A stretch of DNA of 64,000 nt from Gammaproteobacteria bacterium. Lineage in GTDB: Bacteria; Gemmatimonadota; Gemmatimonadetes; Longimicrobiales; Gaopeijiaceae. The DNA lies in the NCBI GenBank assembly GCA_028821195.1, contig JAPPHB010000020.1:1-64000 (forward strand), read 5' to 3'. Below, piece by piece: positions 8,230 through 17,162 of this stretch; position 1 is the first letter of the stretch; each line of letters starts with the position of its first letter. The notes under the pieces were generated by a model. The model ran no database searches. It saw only the letters and a list, made by a program, of their open reading frames with translations, and was not told where the DNA came from. A program made the translations under genes and the position numbers.

Positions 8230-10074
8230 CTAACGGATGCCCGGCGACGCGAGCAGGGCCGCCGCGCGGCGGTTCGATTCGGTGATGGCCTCCAACAGCC
8301 GGTTCCGCTCGCGCACCAGCGTGGCCATGGCGAGGCGGTAGCGCTCGCTGCCGGGCGCCTCCTCGGCGAGGATCCGGGTCGGGGCGAGGCCGGGAAGGGG
8401 GCCGGGGACCGCGCCAGCGTCCGGGTGGTGCGGGGTGAGCGGGACGTAGAGCACCCGGTGGAGCGGCCGCAGCACGTCCACGAGAGCCATGTCGAGCTCG
8501 GGTGAGCCGGTCGCGCGGGGGAGCGCGGCCTGCAGCCGGCCCGCCAGGGCGAGAAGTTCGCCCTGGGCCTCGGAGGCCTGTGAGAGATCGAACTGACCGC
8601 TGCCCAATTCGGAGCGCGCGGCGATGGCCGCGCCCAGAGCCTCGACCTGGCCCACCAGGTCCACCGGCAGCACCTCCCGTCCGAGCAGCGCCGAGAGCGC
8701 GATCGCGTACAGGTAGGTGTCGCCCTCCAGGATGTCGAAGTCGATCTTGTCGAACGTGTCCTCGGGGGTATGCCACCACCAGTACCCGCCGTCCTCTTCC
8801 GCCCGGTTGCGGTAGAGCTGCAGGAGCGGAAGGCCGACTCCGTTGAACGACTGGTCGGAGTTCCGTCCCGGCCGGTTGGGCTGGATGTCGGCGTCCTCCC
8901 CGCGCTGCATGGCGAAGCGCGCGACCTCGGCCAGCGAGGCGGTCGTCGCGGCTGCGAAGAGGCGCGCGCCCATCTGCCCGATCCCGTCCACGTTCACATG
9001 CGCCACCGCGCGCGAGCGCAGCTCCTCGAAGAAGTGGTCGGAGAACCAGGTCGACCCGCCATAGCGCGCGTTCGAGTGCCCGGGCCACCAGGCCACCACC
9101 AGGCCGCGCCGCATGCGTTCGCGCTCGGCGTGGAAGGCGAGGGCCAGGTCGAGCATCGCCGCGTTCGACGCGCCCTCGTCGGTCGCCGCGTGATACCATC
9201 CGTCGATGTGACCGCCGAACAGGACGTAGGGGCTCTCCGGTTCGGGTCCGGGGATGTGGGCGATGGCGAGCCGAAGCTCCTTCCATCCGGTGTCGGTGCG
9301 CGCCGAGAGCTCGACCTCGAGCGGGCCACGAGCGAGCAGCGCCCGAAGTCGCTCTCCGGAGCTGCGCGCGATGTGCGCGACGGGCATGTCGGGCAGACGG
9401 TGGTAGTTGAGCAGCGAAGGCGTGCCCCAGGTCGAGGTGACGATGAGGTCGTTCACCCGCTCTTCGGGGTGCACGAAGATGACTCCGACGGCGCCCAGCC
9501 GGTCCAGAACGACGACCGGGATGTTCCTCGGCTGCCCGTCCACGAGCACGATGGCCCCCGCAACGTCGGGAAGGTCGCGCGCGCCGGCTCCGTCCATTCC
9601 TTCCCCGGCGAGCACGATGCGCTCGCCCGTGCCGACCTCGACGGGAGGCAGATAAGCGAGTACACCCAGGTCGACCAGCGGGGCGCGCAGCGAGGCCACC
9701 GAAGCGGAGAACGACGACGTGATGGCGCTGAACGCGGGGCCGTCGGGCACGGACACCGATGCCGAGACCGGATCGGATACGTAGGTCTCGAAGGCGTGCA
9801 CTTCCACCGGTACGCCGGCCGCCTCGAGCGTGGCGACGACGTAGTCGATCGCCGCGTTTTCGCCCTCGCTGCCGGAGAGGCGGTCGTGCTCTACGATCGC
9901 GCGCGCGTGAGGCTCGAGCGAGGCTGCGGAAATGTGCGTGCGCACCGCGGCGGCCAGCAGATCCGCGTTCATGTCCGCCTGCATGCCCGACCGCTCGCCG
10001 GGGCCGCAGGCGGTCGTCAGCCATGGCGCGAGCGCCATCGCGATGAGGGCAACACGGTGTACGGATCGAGACAT
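8230..10074 (-). CDS. Exported M28-family metallopeptidase lipoprotein with PA-like insert
   Basis: The 614-aa product starts at ATG 10074 with GGAGG upstream (spacing 8). It carries a lipoprotein signal (ALAPWLTTAC). The M28 fold is indicated by GGHIDGWYH, the DEGASNAAML segment and VNVDGIG. The usual Glu-Glu pair of M28 peptidases is replaced: the aligned segment reads WPGHSNARYGGSTW, with Gly-His in place of EE. Similar GHS variants exist in a poorly studied M28 branch, so activity is plausible but not assured. A PA-type domain probably occupies residues 120-250. The role is likely extracytoplasmic peptide hydrolysis. Confidence 0.75.
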   Translation of the reverse strand: MSRSVHRVALIAMALAPWLTTACGPGERSGMQADMNADLLAAAVRTHISAASLEPHARAIVEHDRLSGSEGENAAIDYVVATLEAAGVPVEVHAFETYVSDPVSASVSVPDGPAFSAITSSFSASVASLRAPLVDLGVLAYLPPVEVGTGERIVLAGEGMDGAGARDLPDVAGAIVLVDGQPRNIPVVVLDRLGAVGVIFVHPEERVNDLIVTSTWGTPSLLNYHRLPDMPVAHIARSSGERLRALLARGPLEVELSARTDTGWKELRLAIAHIPGPEPESPYVLFGGHIDGWYHAATDEGASNAAMLDLALAFHAERERMRRGLVVAWWPGHSNARYGGSTWFSDHFFEELRSRAVAHVNVDGIGQMGARLFAAATTASLAEVARFAMQRGEDADIQPNRPGRNSDQSFNGVGLPLLQLYRNRAEEDGGYWWWHTPEDTFDKIDFDILEGDTYLYAIALSALLGREVLPVDLVGQVEALGAAIAARSELGSGQFDLSQASEAQGELLALAGRLQAALPRATGSPELDMALVDVLRPLHRVLYVPLTPHHPDAGAVPGPLPGLAPTRILAEEAPGSERYRLAMATLVRERNRLLEAITESNRRAAALLASPGIR

Positions 10075-10247
10075 GGGACGTTCCTCCGGGACCATTGGGG
10101 CAACGCCATGGATGATGGAACAGCGTCCCGGGCGACGCCAGCCTGTGGACGGTTCGGCGGGTGCGGGAACCTGCGCCTCGTCGCTACTATCAGGGCATCA
10201 GGCCCTCGCATATCAGGCTATCGGGGCGCTTCCCGGGAGGAGGCTTC

Positions 10248-11057
10248 ATGAAGCGAACAACCGGATTTCACATCCTCGTGGTACTCGCGCTGGCTTCGTC
10301 ATGCGCGCCGGCGCCCCCTGACTATTCGGCCGTATTCGACGGCACCGCGGGCCGCTGGATCGACCTGACTCACGACGTGTCCCCCGACGCCGTCTTCTGG
10401 CCCACGGCGGATCCGTTCGTGCTGGACACGGTCGCCTACGGCATGACCGAGGGAGGGTACTTCTACGCCGCCTTCAACTTCGCGTCGTCCGAACACGGCG
10501 GCACCCACGTCGACGCGCCCATCCACTTCGCCGAGGGAAGGATAACCACCGCGCAGATCCCCCTTTCCGCCCTGATCGGGCCGGCCGCCGTCATCCGCGA
10601 CCCGGCGGGGGACAATCCGGACCACCAGGTGGGGGTGGAGGCGATCGCCGCGTGGGAGGCGCGCCATGGTCCCATCCCCGCGGGAACGACCGTCCTGCTC
10701 GACACCGGCTGGGCTGACCGCTGGCCGGACCCCGTCCGCTACCTGGGGACTGCCCTGCGAGGCGAGGAGGCGATTCCGGAACTCCACTTCCCCGGACTGG
10801 ACCCGGAGGCGGCGCAGTGGCTGGTCGACAACCGCGACATTGCGGCGCTGGGCCTCGACACGCCCAGCCTCGACTACGGGCAGTCGAGCGCCTTCGAGAC
10901 GCACCGCATCCTCTACTGGGAGAACATCCCGGGCTACGAGAACGTGGTTTCGCTCCCGGCACTCCCCGAGTGGGGCGCCTTCGTCGTGGCGCTGCCGATG
11001 AAGATCGCGGGGGGCAGCGGCGGGCCGCTGCGAATCGTGGCCTTCGTGCCCGACTGA
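10248..11057 (+). CDS. Cyclase-family (kynurenine formamidase-like) lipoprotein
   Basis: The 269-aa protein starts at ATG 10248 behind GGGAGGAGG. It has a lipoprotein signal (LALASSC). The metal-binding motif of the cyclase/formamidase family is intact: EHGGTHVDAPIHF. DLTHDVSP and LLDTGWADRW are further family blocks. Family members hydrolyse amides such as N-formylkynurenine or related cyclic substrates. Here the enzyme is exported, so the cytosolic tryptophan pathway role is unlikely and the substrate is open. It is divergent from the M28 peptidase gene. Confidence 0.78.
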   Translation: MKRTTGFHILVVLALASSCAPAPPDYSAVFDGTAGRWIDLTHDVSPDAVFWPTADPFVLDTVAYGMTEGGYFYAAFNFASSEHGGTHVDAPIHFAEGRITTAQIPLSALIGPAAVIRDPAGDNPDHQVGVEAIAAWEARHGPIPAGTTVLLDTGWADRWPDPVRYLGTALRGEEAIPELHFPGLDPEAAQWLVDNRDIAALGLDTPSLDYGQSSAFETHRILYWENIPGYENVVSLPALPEWGAFVVALPMKIAGGSGGPLRIVAFVPD

Positions 11058-11069
11058 GGAACGGCGACC

Positions 11070-11089
11070 GGACTAATTTAGTTTAGTCC
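11070..11089. terminator. AT-rich hairpin at a convergent gene junction
   Basis: GGACTAA-TTTAGT-TTAGTCC is a perfect 7-bp stem between the converging stops at 11057 and 11098. The local AT-richness is striking in this GC-rich DNA. It probably acts as a bidirectional terminator, although no long U-run follows on either side. Confidence 0.45.
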
Positions 11090-11095
11090 AGTTAG

Positions 11096-12835
11096 CTAAT
11101 TACCTCTCCAGCCCGGCCCGCGCACGAAGCGGCCGGACATCGCGCCGGTGGGTTCGGAGTCCTCGAGCACCATCACGCCGTTGACGAACACGTGCGTCAC
11201 ACCGGTTGCGAGTTGGTGGGCATCTTCGTAGGTGGCGTGGTCGATGATGGTGGCGGGATCGAACACCACGACATCCGCGAAATAGCCTTCCGCGAGCCGC
11301 CCGCGGTCGGAGATACGCAGGTTGGCGGCCGGAAGCGAGGTCAGCTTGCGCACCGCCTCTTCAAGCGGGATGACGCCTTCCTCGCGCACGTATCTGCCCA
11401 GCAGGCGGGCGAAGTTGCCGTACGCGCGCGGATGGGTGCTGTTTTGCAGGAAGACGCCTTCCGGGGCCATGGACGCGGCGTCGGAGTCGAACGACACCCA
11501 GGGCAGCGCGATCTGGCGGCGCACGTTCTCCTCGGACATGAGGAAGTAGACGACCTGCACCCGGGTGCCGTCCTCGATCACCAGGTCGATGGCGATCTCC
11601 TCGGGCGGTGTGCCGCGCTCCTCGGCCACCTCGGCCAGGGTCATGCCCTGGTACCGGCGCAGCTCCTCGTTGCGGAAGCCGACCAGCAGCGCCCCCTCGG
11701 GGCCGGATGACAGCAGCAGGTTCTCCCACTCGTCGGTGGGGGTGCGCATCTCTTCCACTACGCGCGCGCGAATCTCCGGATCCCGGATGCGCTCCGCCCA
11801 GGCGTCGTAGCCGCCCTCCTGCACCCAGGGCGGCATGGCGGCGTCGAGCCCGGTGGAGCCGGCGGTGTAGGTGTACATGTCGGCGGTGATGCCGAGCCCC
11901 TCGGCGCGCACCTGTTCCACGCGCGCGATCACGTCCTCCATCTTGTGCCAGTTCTCGCGCCCGCCCGCCTTCAGGTGGTAGATCTGGGCGCGGATGCCGG
12001 CCTCGCGCGCGATGGTGATGAGTTCATCGACCGATTCCAGCAGCCGCGCGCCCTCGCTGCGCATGTGCGAGATGTACAGCCCGTCGTACTCGGCGGCGAC
12101 CTCGGAGAGCGCGATCAGCTCGTCGGTGTCGGCGAAGAAGCCGGGGGTGTAGATGAGCGACGAACCCACCCCCATGGCGCCTTCCTCCATGGCCGTGCGC
12201 ACGAGGGCCCGCATGCGCTCCAGCTCGTCCGCCGTCGGGGGACGGTCGTCGTAGCCGATCTCGTGGATGCGCGCGGTGGTGGCGCCGATGAAGGACGCCA
12301 CGTTGGTGGCGACGCCCTTGCGCTCGAGGAAGCTCAGGTATTCGCCGAGCGTCGTCCACGGCACCTCCAGCGGCGCATCCGGCGGCAGCCCCAGGGCGCG
12401 CGCGGCGGCTTCAGTCCCGCCCAGCCAGGAGACGAAGCCCTCGAGGAAGTCGGCCTTCATGGCGTCGTTCGCCGGTCCCATCGATGTGCCTTCGCCGAAG
12501 ACCTCGAGCGTCACCCCCTGGCGGATGTCGCCGAGCGAGCGGCCGTCCACGATGAGCGACTCGGTGGCCCAGCTGAGCATGTTGATGAAGCCCGGGGATA
12601 CCGCCATCCCCGAGGCGTCGAGCACCTGCGCAGCTTCGGCGCCGGAGAGGTCGCCGAGCGCCGCGATCCGGTCTCCGCGGATGCCGACATCGGCCGCCAC
12701 CGGGGGTGAGCCGGAACCGTCGTAAACGGTGCCTCCGCGGATGAGGACATCGTATCCGGTCGCCTCACCGGCGCATCCCGTCGCGAGCGCGCCCGCGCAC
12801 AGCACCGCGGCCGTCCGCCACCGCGCGCGGCTCAT
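11096..12835 (-). CDS. D-aminoacylase/N-acyl-D-amino-acid deacylase-like lipoprotein
   Basis: The 579-aa amidohydrolase has a lipoprotein signal (GALATGC). The N-terminal composite domain motif YDVLIRGGTVYDGSG and the C-terminal FADVVVFDP are standard for D-aminoacylase-type enzymes. Interior motifs YISHMRSEG, YHLKAGG and VSFDSDAAS supply His and Asp metal ligands. The usual PGFIDxHxH motif instead reads PGFINMLSWATES, so the first HxH pair is absent. Its ATG overlaps the symporter stop (12832-12835), so it is translationally coupled. A role in taking apart N-acylated or D-amino-acid material before uptake by the coupled symporter is plausible. Confidence 0.75.
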   Translation of the reverse strand: MSRARWRTAAVLCAGALATGCAGEATGYDVLIRGGTVYDGSGSPPVAADVGIRGDRIAALGDLSGAEAAQVLDASGMAVSPGFINMLSWATESLIVDGRSLGDIRQGVTLEVFGEGTSMGPANDAMKADFLEGFVSWLGGTEAAARALGLPPDAPLEVPWTTLGEYLSFLERKGVATNVASFIGATTARIHEIGYDDRPPTADELERMRALVRTAMEEGAMGVGSSLIYTPGFFADTDELIALSEVAAEYDGLYISHMRSEGARLLESVDELITIAREAGIRAQIYHLKAGGRENWHKMEDVIARVEQVRAEGLGITADMYTYTAGSTGLDAAMPPWVQEGGYDAWAERIRDPEIRARVVEEMRTPTDEWENLLLSSGPEGALLVGFRNEELRRYQGMTLAEVAEERGTPPEEIAIDLVIEDGTRVQVVYFLMSEENVRRQIALPWVSFDSDAASMAPEGVFLQNSTHPRAYGNFARLLGRYVREEGVIPLEEAVRKLTSLPAANLRISDRGRLAEGYFADVVVFDPATIIDHATYEDAHQLATGVTHVFVNGVMVLEDSEPTGAMSGRFVRGPGWRGN

Positions 12836-14553
12836 GCCGACACCTCATGCGCAGGTCCGGATCCCTTCGGCACCCGGATGCTCTCCACGAGCCGCCCCAC
12901 CTCCTCGGGCGGTGCAGCGGTCGACCGCGACACGATGCCCGCGACCACGAAATTGATCAGCATGCCCACGAAACCGATGCCCTCCGGTGAGATCCCCAGG
13001 AACCAGTTGTCGGCCGTGTTGGCGGCCGGATTCACGTAGTTGAAGTAGATGATGTAGGCGGCCGTGAACACGATTCCCGAGATCATGCCGGCGATGGCGC
13101 CCTCCCGGTTCATGCGCCGCGAGAAGATGCCCAGGATGATGGCGGGGAAGAACGAGGCCGCGGCCAGCCCGAAGGCGAACGCCACCACCTGGGCGACGAA
13201 GCCCGGGGGGTTGATGCCCAGATAGCCGGCCAGGACGACCGCGAAAGCCGCGCTGACGCGGGCCCACACAAGCTCTCCGCGCTCGGAGATGCCGGGCCGG
13301 AACACTCCCTTGAGCAGGTCGTGGCTGATGGCCGACGAGACCACCAGCAGCAGTCCCGCCGCGGTGGAGAGCGCCGCCGCGAGCCCGCCGGCCGCCACCA
13401 GCCCGACCACCCAGGCCGGCAGCCCCGCAATCTCCGGGTTGGCCAGCACCATGATGTCGCGGTCGATGGTGAGTTCGTTCTGCACCGTTTGCCCCGACTC
13501 GTCGACGGCATCGGGGCCCACGAACTGGATCAGCCCGTCCCCGTTGTGGTCCTCATAGGCGATCAGGTCCGTGTTCTCCCACGTGGTGAACCACTCCGGG
13601 ACCGCCTCGTAGGGCTGCTCCGACACCGTGTTGAGCAGGTTGGTGCGCGCGAACACGGCCACCGCGGGCGCCGTGGTATACAGGATTGCGATGAAAAGCA
13701 GGGCCCATCCCGCCGAAATCCGGGCATCGCGCACGCGCGGCACGGTATAGAAGCGGATGATCACGTGGGGCAGCCCGGCCGTGCCCACCATGAGCGCGGC
13801 CGTGATGGCGAAGATGTCCAGCGTCGACTTGGAGCCGTCCGTGTAGGCCGCGAAGCCCAGCTGTTCGTGGAGCCCGTCGAGCCGGTCAAGCAGGTATTCG
13901 CCGCTGACCAGGTCGGCGCCGCCCAGCCCCAGCTGCGGCACGGGATTCCCCGTGATGAGGATCGAGAGGAATATGGCGGGCACCATGTACGCGAAGATGA
14001 GCACGCAGTACTGTGCCACCTGCGTGTAGGTGATGCCCTTCATCCCCCCGAGCACGGCGTAGAAGAAGACGATCGCCATGCCGATTGCCACGCCCCACTC
14101 GATCGGCACCTCGAGGAAGCGGCTGAAGACGATGCCCACCCCGCGCATCTGCCCGGCCACGTAGGTGAACGAGATGAAGATCGCGCACACCACCGCCACC
14201 ACCCGCGCCGTCTTCGAGTAGTAGCGCTCGCCCACGAAGTCGGGAACGGTGTAACGGCCGAACTTGCGCAGGTAGGGCGCCAGCAGCAGCGCCAGCAGGA
14301 CGTAGCCGCCCGTCCACCCCATGAGATACACCGAGCCGTCGTATCCCAGGAAGGCGATCAGCCCGGCCATCGAGATGAAGGATGCGGCCGACATCCAGTC
14401 GGCGGCGGTTGCCATTCCGTTCGCAAGCGGATGCACGCCCTTGCCCGCCACATAGAAATCCCGGGTCGTGTTCGCGCGGGACCACACCGCCACGCCGATG
14501 TAGAGCGCGAAGGAGATCGCGACCAGGGTGAAGGTCCAGGCCTGAACGTTCAT
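12832..14553 (-). CDS. Sodium/solute symporter (SSS family, acetate-permease-like)
   Basis: The 573-aa membrane protein has about 13 hydrophobic spans. Conserved SSS blocks include FYVAGKGVHPLANGMATAADWMSAASF, GRYTVPDFVGERY and GMKGITYTQVAQY. It lies immediately downstream of a DUF4212 small-subunit gene, the pairing seen for ActP-like symporters of the VC_2705/VC_2706 type. Substrates in the family are short organic acids; the coupling to a D-aminoacylase-like lipoprotein hints at a deacylation product. That is inference. Confidence 0.88.
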   Translation of the reverse strand: MNVQAWTFTLVAISFALYIGVAVWSRANTTRDFYVAGKGVHPLANGMATAADWMSAASFISMAGLIAFLGYDGSVYLMGWTGGYVLLALLLAPYLRKFGRYTVPDFVGERYYSKTARVVAVVCAIFISFTYVAGQMRGVGIVFSRFLEVPIEWGVAIGMAIVFFYAVLGGMKGITYTQVAQYCVLIFAYMVPAIFLSILITGNPVPQLGLGGADLVSGEYLLDRLDGLHEQLGFAAYTDGSKSTLDIFAITAALMVGTAGLPHVIIRFYTVPRVRDARISAGWALLFIAILYTTAPAVAVFARTNLLNTVSEQPYEAVPEWFTTWENTDLIAYEDHNGDGLIQFVGPDAVDESGQTVQNELTIDRDIMVLANPEIAGLPAWVVGLVAAGGLAAALSTAAGLLLVVSSAISHDLLKGVFRPGISERGELVWARVSAAFAVVLAGYLGINPPGFVAQVVAFAFGLAAASFFPAIILGIFSRRMNREGAIAGMISGIVFTAAYIIYFNYVNPAANTADNWFLGISPEGIGFVGMLINFVVAGIVSRSTAAPPEEVGRLVESIRVPKGSGPAHEVSA

Positions 14554-14566
14554 CGAGCCGCCCCCC

Positions 14567-14836
14567 TCATTCCTCCTCCACCCCGTACTCGCGGTCCAGG
14601 CGGTTCATCAGCCGGACGTAGACGAAGATGAGCACCAGGAAGGCGTAGATGGCGCCCTGCTGGGCGAACCAGAATCCGGCCTTGAATCCCGTGCCGGGGA
14701 TCCGGAAGCCGTTGAGCGCGTCCGCGAACAGGATGCCGCAGCCGAACGACACCAGGAACCAGATCGTCAGCAGGATGGCCAGATAGCGCAGGTTGGCGGT
14801 CCAGTATCCCGGTCGGACGGATGGCGGAGAGGTCAT
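14567..14836 (-). CDS. DUF4212 small membrane subunit of the symporter
   Basis: The 89-aa protein has two transmembrane spans (LAILLTIWFLVSFGCGILFA and GAIYAFLVLIFVYVRLM) and the DUF4212 pattern YWTANLRY followed by GFWFAQQGAIYAF. These proteins are encoded directly before acetate-permease-like symporters and are presumed accessory subunits. It ends 13 bp upstream of the symporter start. Confidence 0.85.
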   Translation of the reverse strand: MTSPPSVRPGYWTANLRYLAILLTIWFLVSFGCGILFADALNGFRIPGTGFKAGFWFAQQGAIYAFLVLIFVYVRLMNRLDREYGVEEE

Positions 14837-14865
14837 CGGCGGATCCTCGCGCGGAGCGATGAGGT

Positions 14866-15807
14866 TCAGGAGGTCAGACCCGGACGGCGGTACAGATCGT
14901 CGGGCGGGCGCGCTTCCGCGCGGAACGTGCGCCGCAGCAGCAGATAGCCGCTCACGGCGAACGCCACGCCCACCACGTTCAGCCAGAAGGGCTGGAATTG
15001 CACGGCATCCTCCATGCCGCTCGTGAAGCCGGGAATCTCCACAGTGGTCAGCCCGGCGAGCCAGGCCGTGCCGTTGGCGACCGCATGCGCGAACAGGCAG
15101 GGGATCAGCGATCCGGTTTCGATCAGCAGCCAGGCCAGCAGCACTCCGGCGACGAAGGCCGAGATGAACTGCCAGGGGTTGGTGTGCATCACGGCGAAGA
15201 GGAACGCGGAGAGCAGGATGGCGCGTCTCTTCGAATAGTTGGCGAGGAAGCCCCTCAGGATGAGGCCTCTGAAGAGCACTTCCTCGGTCACCGGCGCAAC
15301 GACCACGAGCAGGAAGAAGCTGCTGATCGGGCGCGCTCGGGTGTCCAGGAGTCCTTCGAACGCCTCGGCCAGTGCCGCGGGCGGCGGGAAGAACAGGCGA
15401 GTGAGATTGTCGACCTCGGAGAGCAGAATAACCGTGCCGAGGATGAGTACGGCGGTGAGGAAGAGCACGCGCGCGGAAGCCGCCGAGAGCGGACAGGTCT
15501 CGCGGAAGCCGGCCCCGCTGCGCCGCGTGGCGCCCAGAATAACCAGGCCGAATGCGAGCACGTTGCCGAGGCCAAGCGCGAGCGGGTGTTGGCTGAAGGT
15601 CCCCGCCGTCGGATCGAGCAACGTGAGCGACAGCCCGATGGCAACCTGCAGCACGAGCACCAGCACCACCAGCCAGAGGGCCTTCCCGAAGGTGGGGTAG
15701 GAGCGCGTGGAGGGGGCCCGTGCGCGGGGCGTCCCTTGCACGCTATCCGTGGGCCTCCCGGCCTCGGGGGCGGCCGGATGCTCGGATGTGTCCTGGCTGT
15801 CGGTCAC
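14866..15807 (-). CDS. CPBP family intramembrane glutamic endopeptidase
   Basis: The 313-aa multispan membrane protein has the CPBP/Abi signature motifs EEVLFRGLILRG (motif 1, glutamate pair plus Arg), HTNPWQFISAFVAGVLLAW (motif 2, His) and LFAHAVANGTAW (motif 3, His). Family members cleave prenylated or membrane peptides. The first 45 residues are polar and probably cytosolic. It lies 6 bp downstream of the aminotransferase stop, in a minus-strand operon. Confidence 0.82.
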   Translation of the reverse strand: MTDSQDTSEHPAAPEAGRPTDSVQGTPRARAPSTRSYPTFGKALWLVVLVLVLQVAIGLSLTLLDPTAGTFSQHPLALGLGNVLAFGLVILGATRRSGAGFRETCPLSAASARVLFLTAVLILGTVILLSEVDNLTRLFFPPPAALAEAFEGLLDTRARPISSFFLLVVVAPVTEEVLFRGLILRGFLANYSKRRAILLSAFLFAVMHTNPWQFISAFVAGVLLAWLLIETGSLIPCLFAHAVANGTAWLAGLTTVEIPGFTSGMEDAVQFQPFWLNVVGVAFAVSGYLLLRRTFRAEARPPDDLYRRPGLTS

Positions 15808-15813
15808 CGGCGA

Positions 15814-16938
15814 CTACACCCAGCCCTTGCTGCGGAAGTCGCGCAGGGTGTCCGCCCACTGCTCCATGTGCTCGGGGAGGGAGAAGGAGAGGCGGTTGTA
15901 GCCGAGCATGGGCGGGAACCTGCGGCCGACCAGGAGGCCGGCGTCGCTCATGCGGTTGATGTAGGTGTCCAGATCCCCGCTGATGCGGTGCATCAGGAAA
16001 TTGCCGTGCGTGGGCAGATACTCGAGCCCGAGTTCATCCAGGCAGGCCTCGGTGACCTCGCGGGCCTCCCGGTTCACCTCGCGGCTCTTCGCCATGAGTT
16101 CGTCGTCGCCGAAGCACGCGATGCCGGCTGCCAGCGCGAGCTGGTTGGCGCTGCTGTGTATCGCGAAGTCCTGCATGCGCCGGACCGCGAGCGGATGAGC
16201 GATGCCGAAGCCCAGGCGCAGCCCCGCCATCCCGTAGATCTTCGAGAAGGTGCGCACCACGATCACGTTGGGGCGGTCGTGCACCCACTTGAGCGCGGAC
16301 CAGTACGCGGGGTCTTCCACGTACTCGTAGTAGGCTTCGTCCATGAGGAAGAGCACGTGCTCGGGCGCGTCCGCGATCCAGTTGTCGAGTTCGGCGCTGG
16401 GCGTAATGGTGCCCGTCGGGTTGTTGGGGTTGCAGATGTAGACCATGGCCGGGCGGCCGTCCCTCTCGGATTCCTCGCGCATGCGGTTCAGGTCGTGCTC
16501 GTACCTGGAGTTGAGGGGGACGGTCGCGACATCGTACGGATAGGTGTCGCGATAGTCGTTCACGTCCTCGAAGGTGGGCTCGGCCAGCACCAGCTTGCGC
16601 AGCGGCGACGCATACGCCTGCACGATCATCTGGAGGATCTCGGTCGAGCCCGCCCCGAGCACCAGTTGATCGGAGTCGATGCCGTAGTAGGAGCACATCC
16701 TGTCGCTGAGCTGCCCGATCAGATCGCCCGGATAGCGGTTGGCGAGGTCGAGGTTGTCGATGACGGCCTGACGGGCCGCAGCCGAGAGCCCCAGGGGGTT
16801 TTCGTTGGAGTTCATGCGGATGGCGCCGGCCTGGAGCCTGGGCGACCAGTTGGCGCTCGCGAAGCGGGGGAAGCCGAGGCCTCCCATGCCGAGGGCTCCG
16901 AGGGTGGCGCCGGAACGAACGAAGAGTCTGCGGTCCAT
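15814..16938 (-). CDS. Exported class I/II aminotransferase (histidinol-phosphate aminotransferase-like) with Tat signal
   Basis: The 374-aa PLP enzyme starts at ATG 16938 behind GAGGAACCCG. Residues 1-30 contain a twin-arginine motif (DRRLFVR) and a hydrophobic core ending near FASANW, so folded export by Tat is likely. The core matches HisC-like fold type I enzymes: NENPLG, YICNPNNPTGT, MDEAYYEYVED and PLP lysine in TFSKIYGMAGLRLG. Periplasmic HisC-like transaminases are known in several phyla but uncharacterised, so histidine biosynthesis is unlikely. Its operon partners are a CPBP protease and the symporter set. Confidence 0.78.
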   Translation of the reverse strand: MDRRLFVRSGATLGALGMGGLGFPRFASANWSPRLQAGAIRMNSNENPLGLSAAARQAVIDNLDLANRYPGDLIGQLSDRMCSYYGIDSDQLVLGAGSTEILQMIVQAYASPLRKLVLAEPTFEDVNDYRDTYPYDVATVPLNSRYEHDLNRMREESERDGRPAMVYICNPNNPTGTITPSAELDNWIADAPEHVLFLMDEAYYEYVEDPAYWSALKWVHDRPNVIVVRTFSKIYGMAGLRLGFGIAHPLAVRRMQDFAIHSSANQLALAAGIACFGDDELMAKSREVNREAREVTEACLDELGLEYLPTHGNFLMHRISGDLDTYINRMSDAGLLVGRRFPPMLGYNRLSFSLPEHMEQWADTLRDFRSKGWV

Positions 16939-17162
16939 CGGGTTCCTCACGGCGAAGGATGATACAAGGCGAAACCCGGCTGATGATAGACGCGCGCGGA
17001 GTGCGGGGCAACGCGCCCCTTGCACGTCATCGCAAGCACAGTGAACGTTTTCCGGCGCCGTGGCCGCTGGCCGGCCGCCGGCGCTGCATGGTGGAGCACA
17101 GGCCATCGCGGGACACGTTGCCGCGGGGGCCGCCGGGACCACGGAGATCACCTGCCGGAGAC

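Noticed and set aside
7223-10024. A 933-codon open frame spanning the epimerase and the M28 gene
   Set aside because: The upper two-thirds is Arg/Ala-rich shadow translation of the M28 gene. The epimerase has its own SD and start at 8218.
10189-10225. Three spaced ATCAGG copies before the cyclase gene as an operator
   Set aside because: Short, imperfect and not symmetrical. There is no regulator nearby, so chance cannot be excluded.
14998-16962. A 654-codon plus-strand frame opposite the CPBP and aminotransferase genes
   Set aside because: It is antisense to two clear gene families and shows only the His/Gly/Arg-rich composition expected from the opposite strand of high-GC genes.
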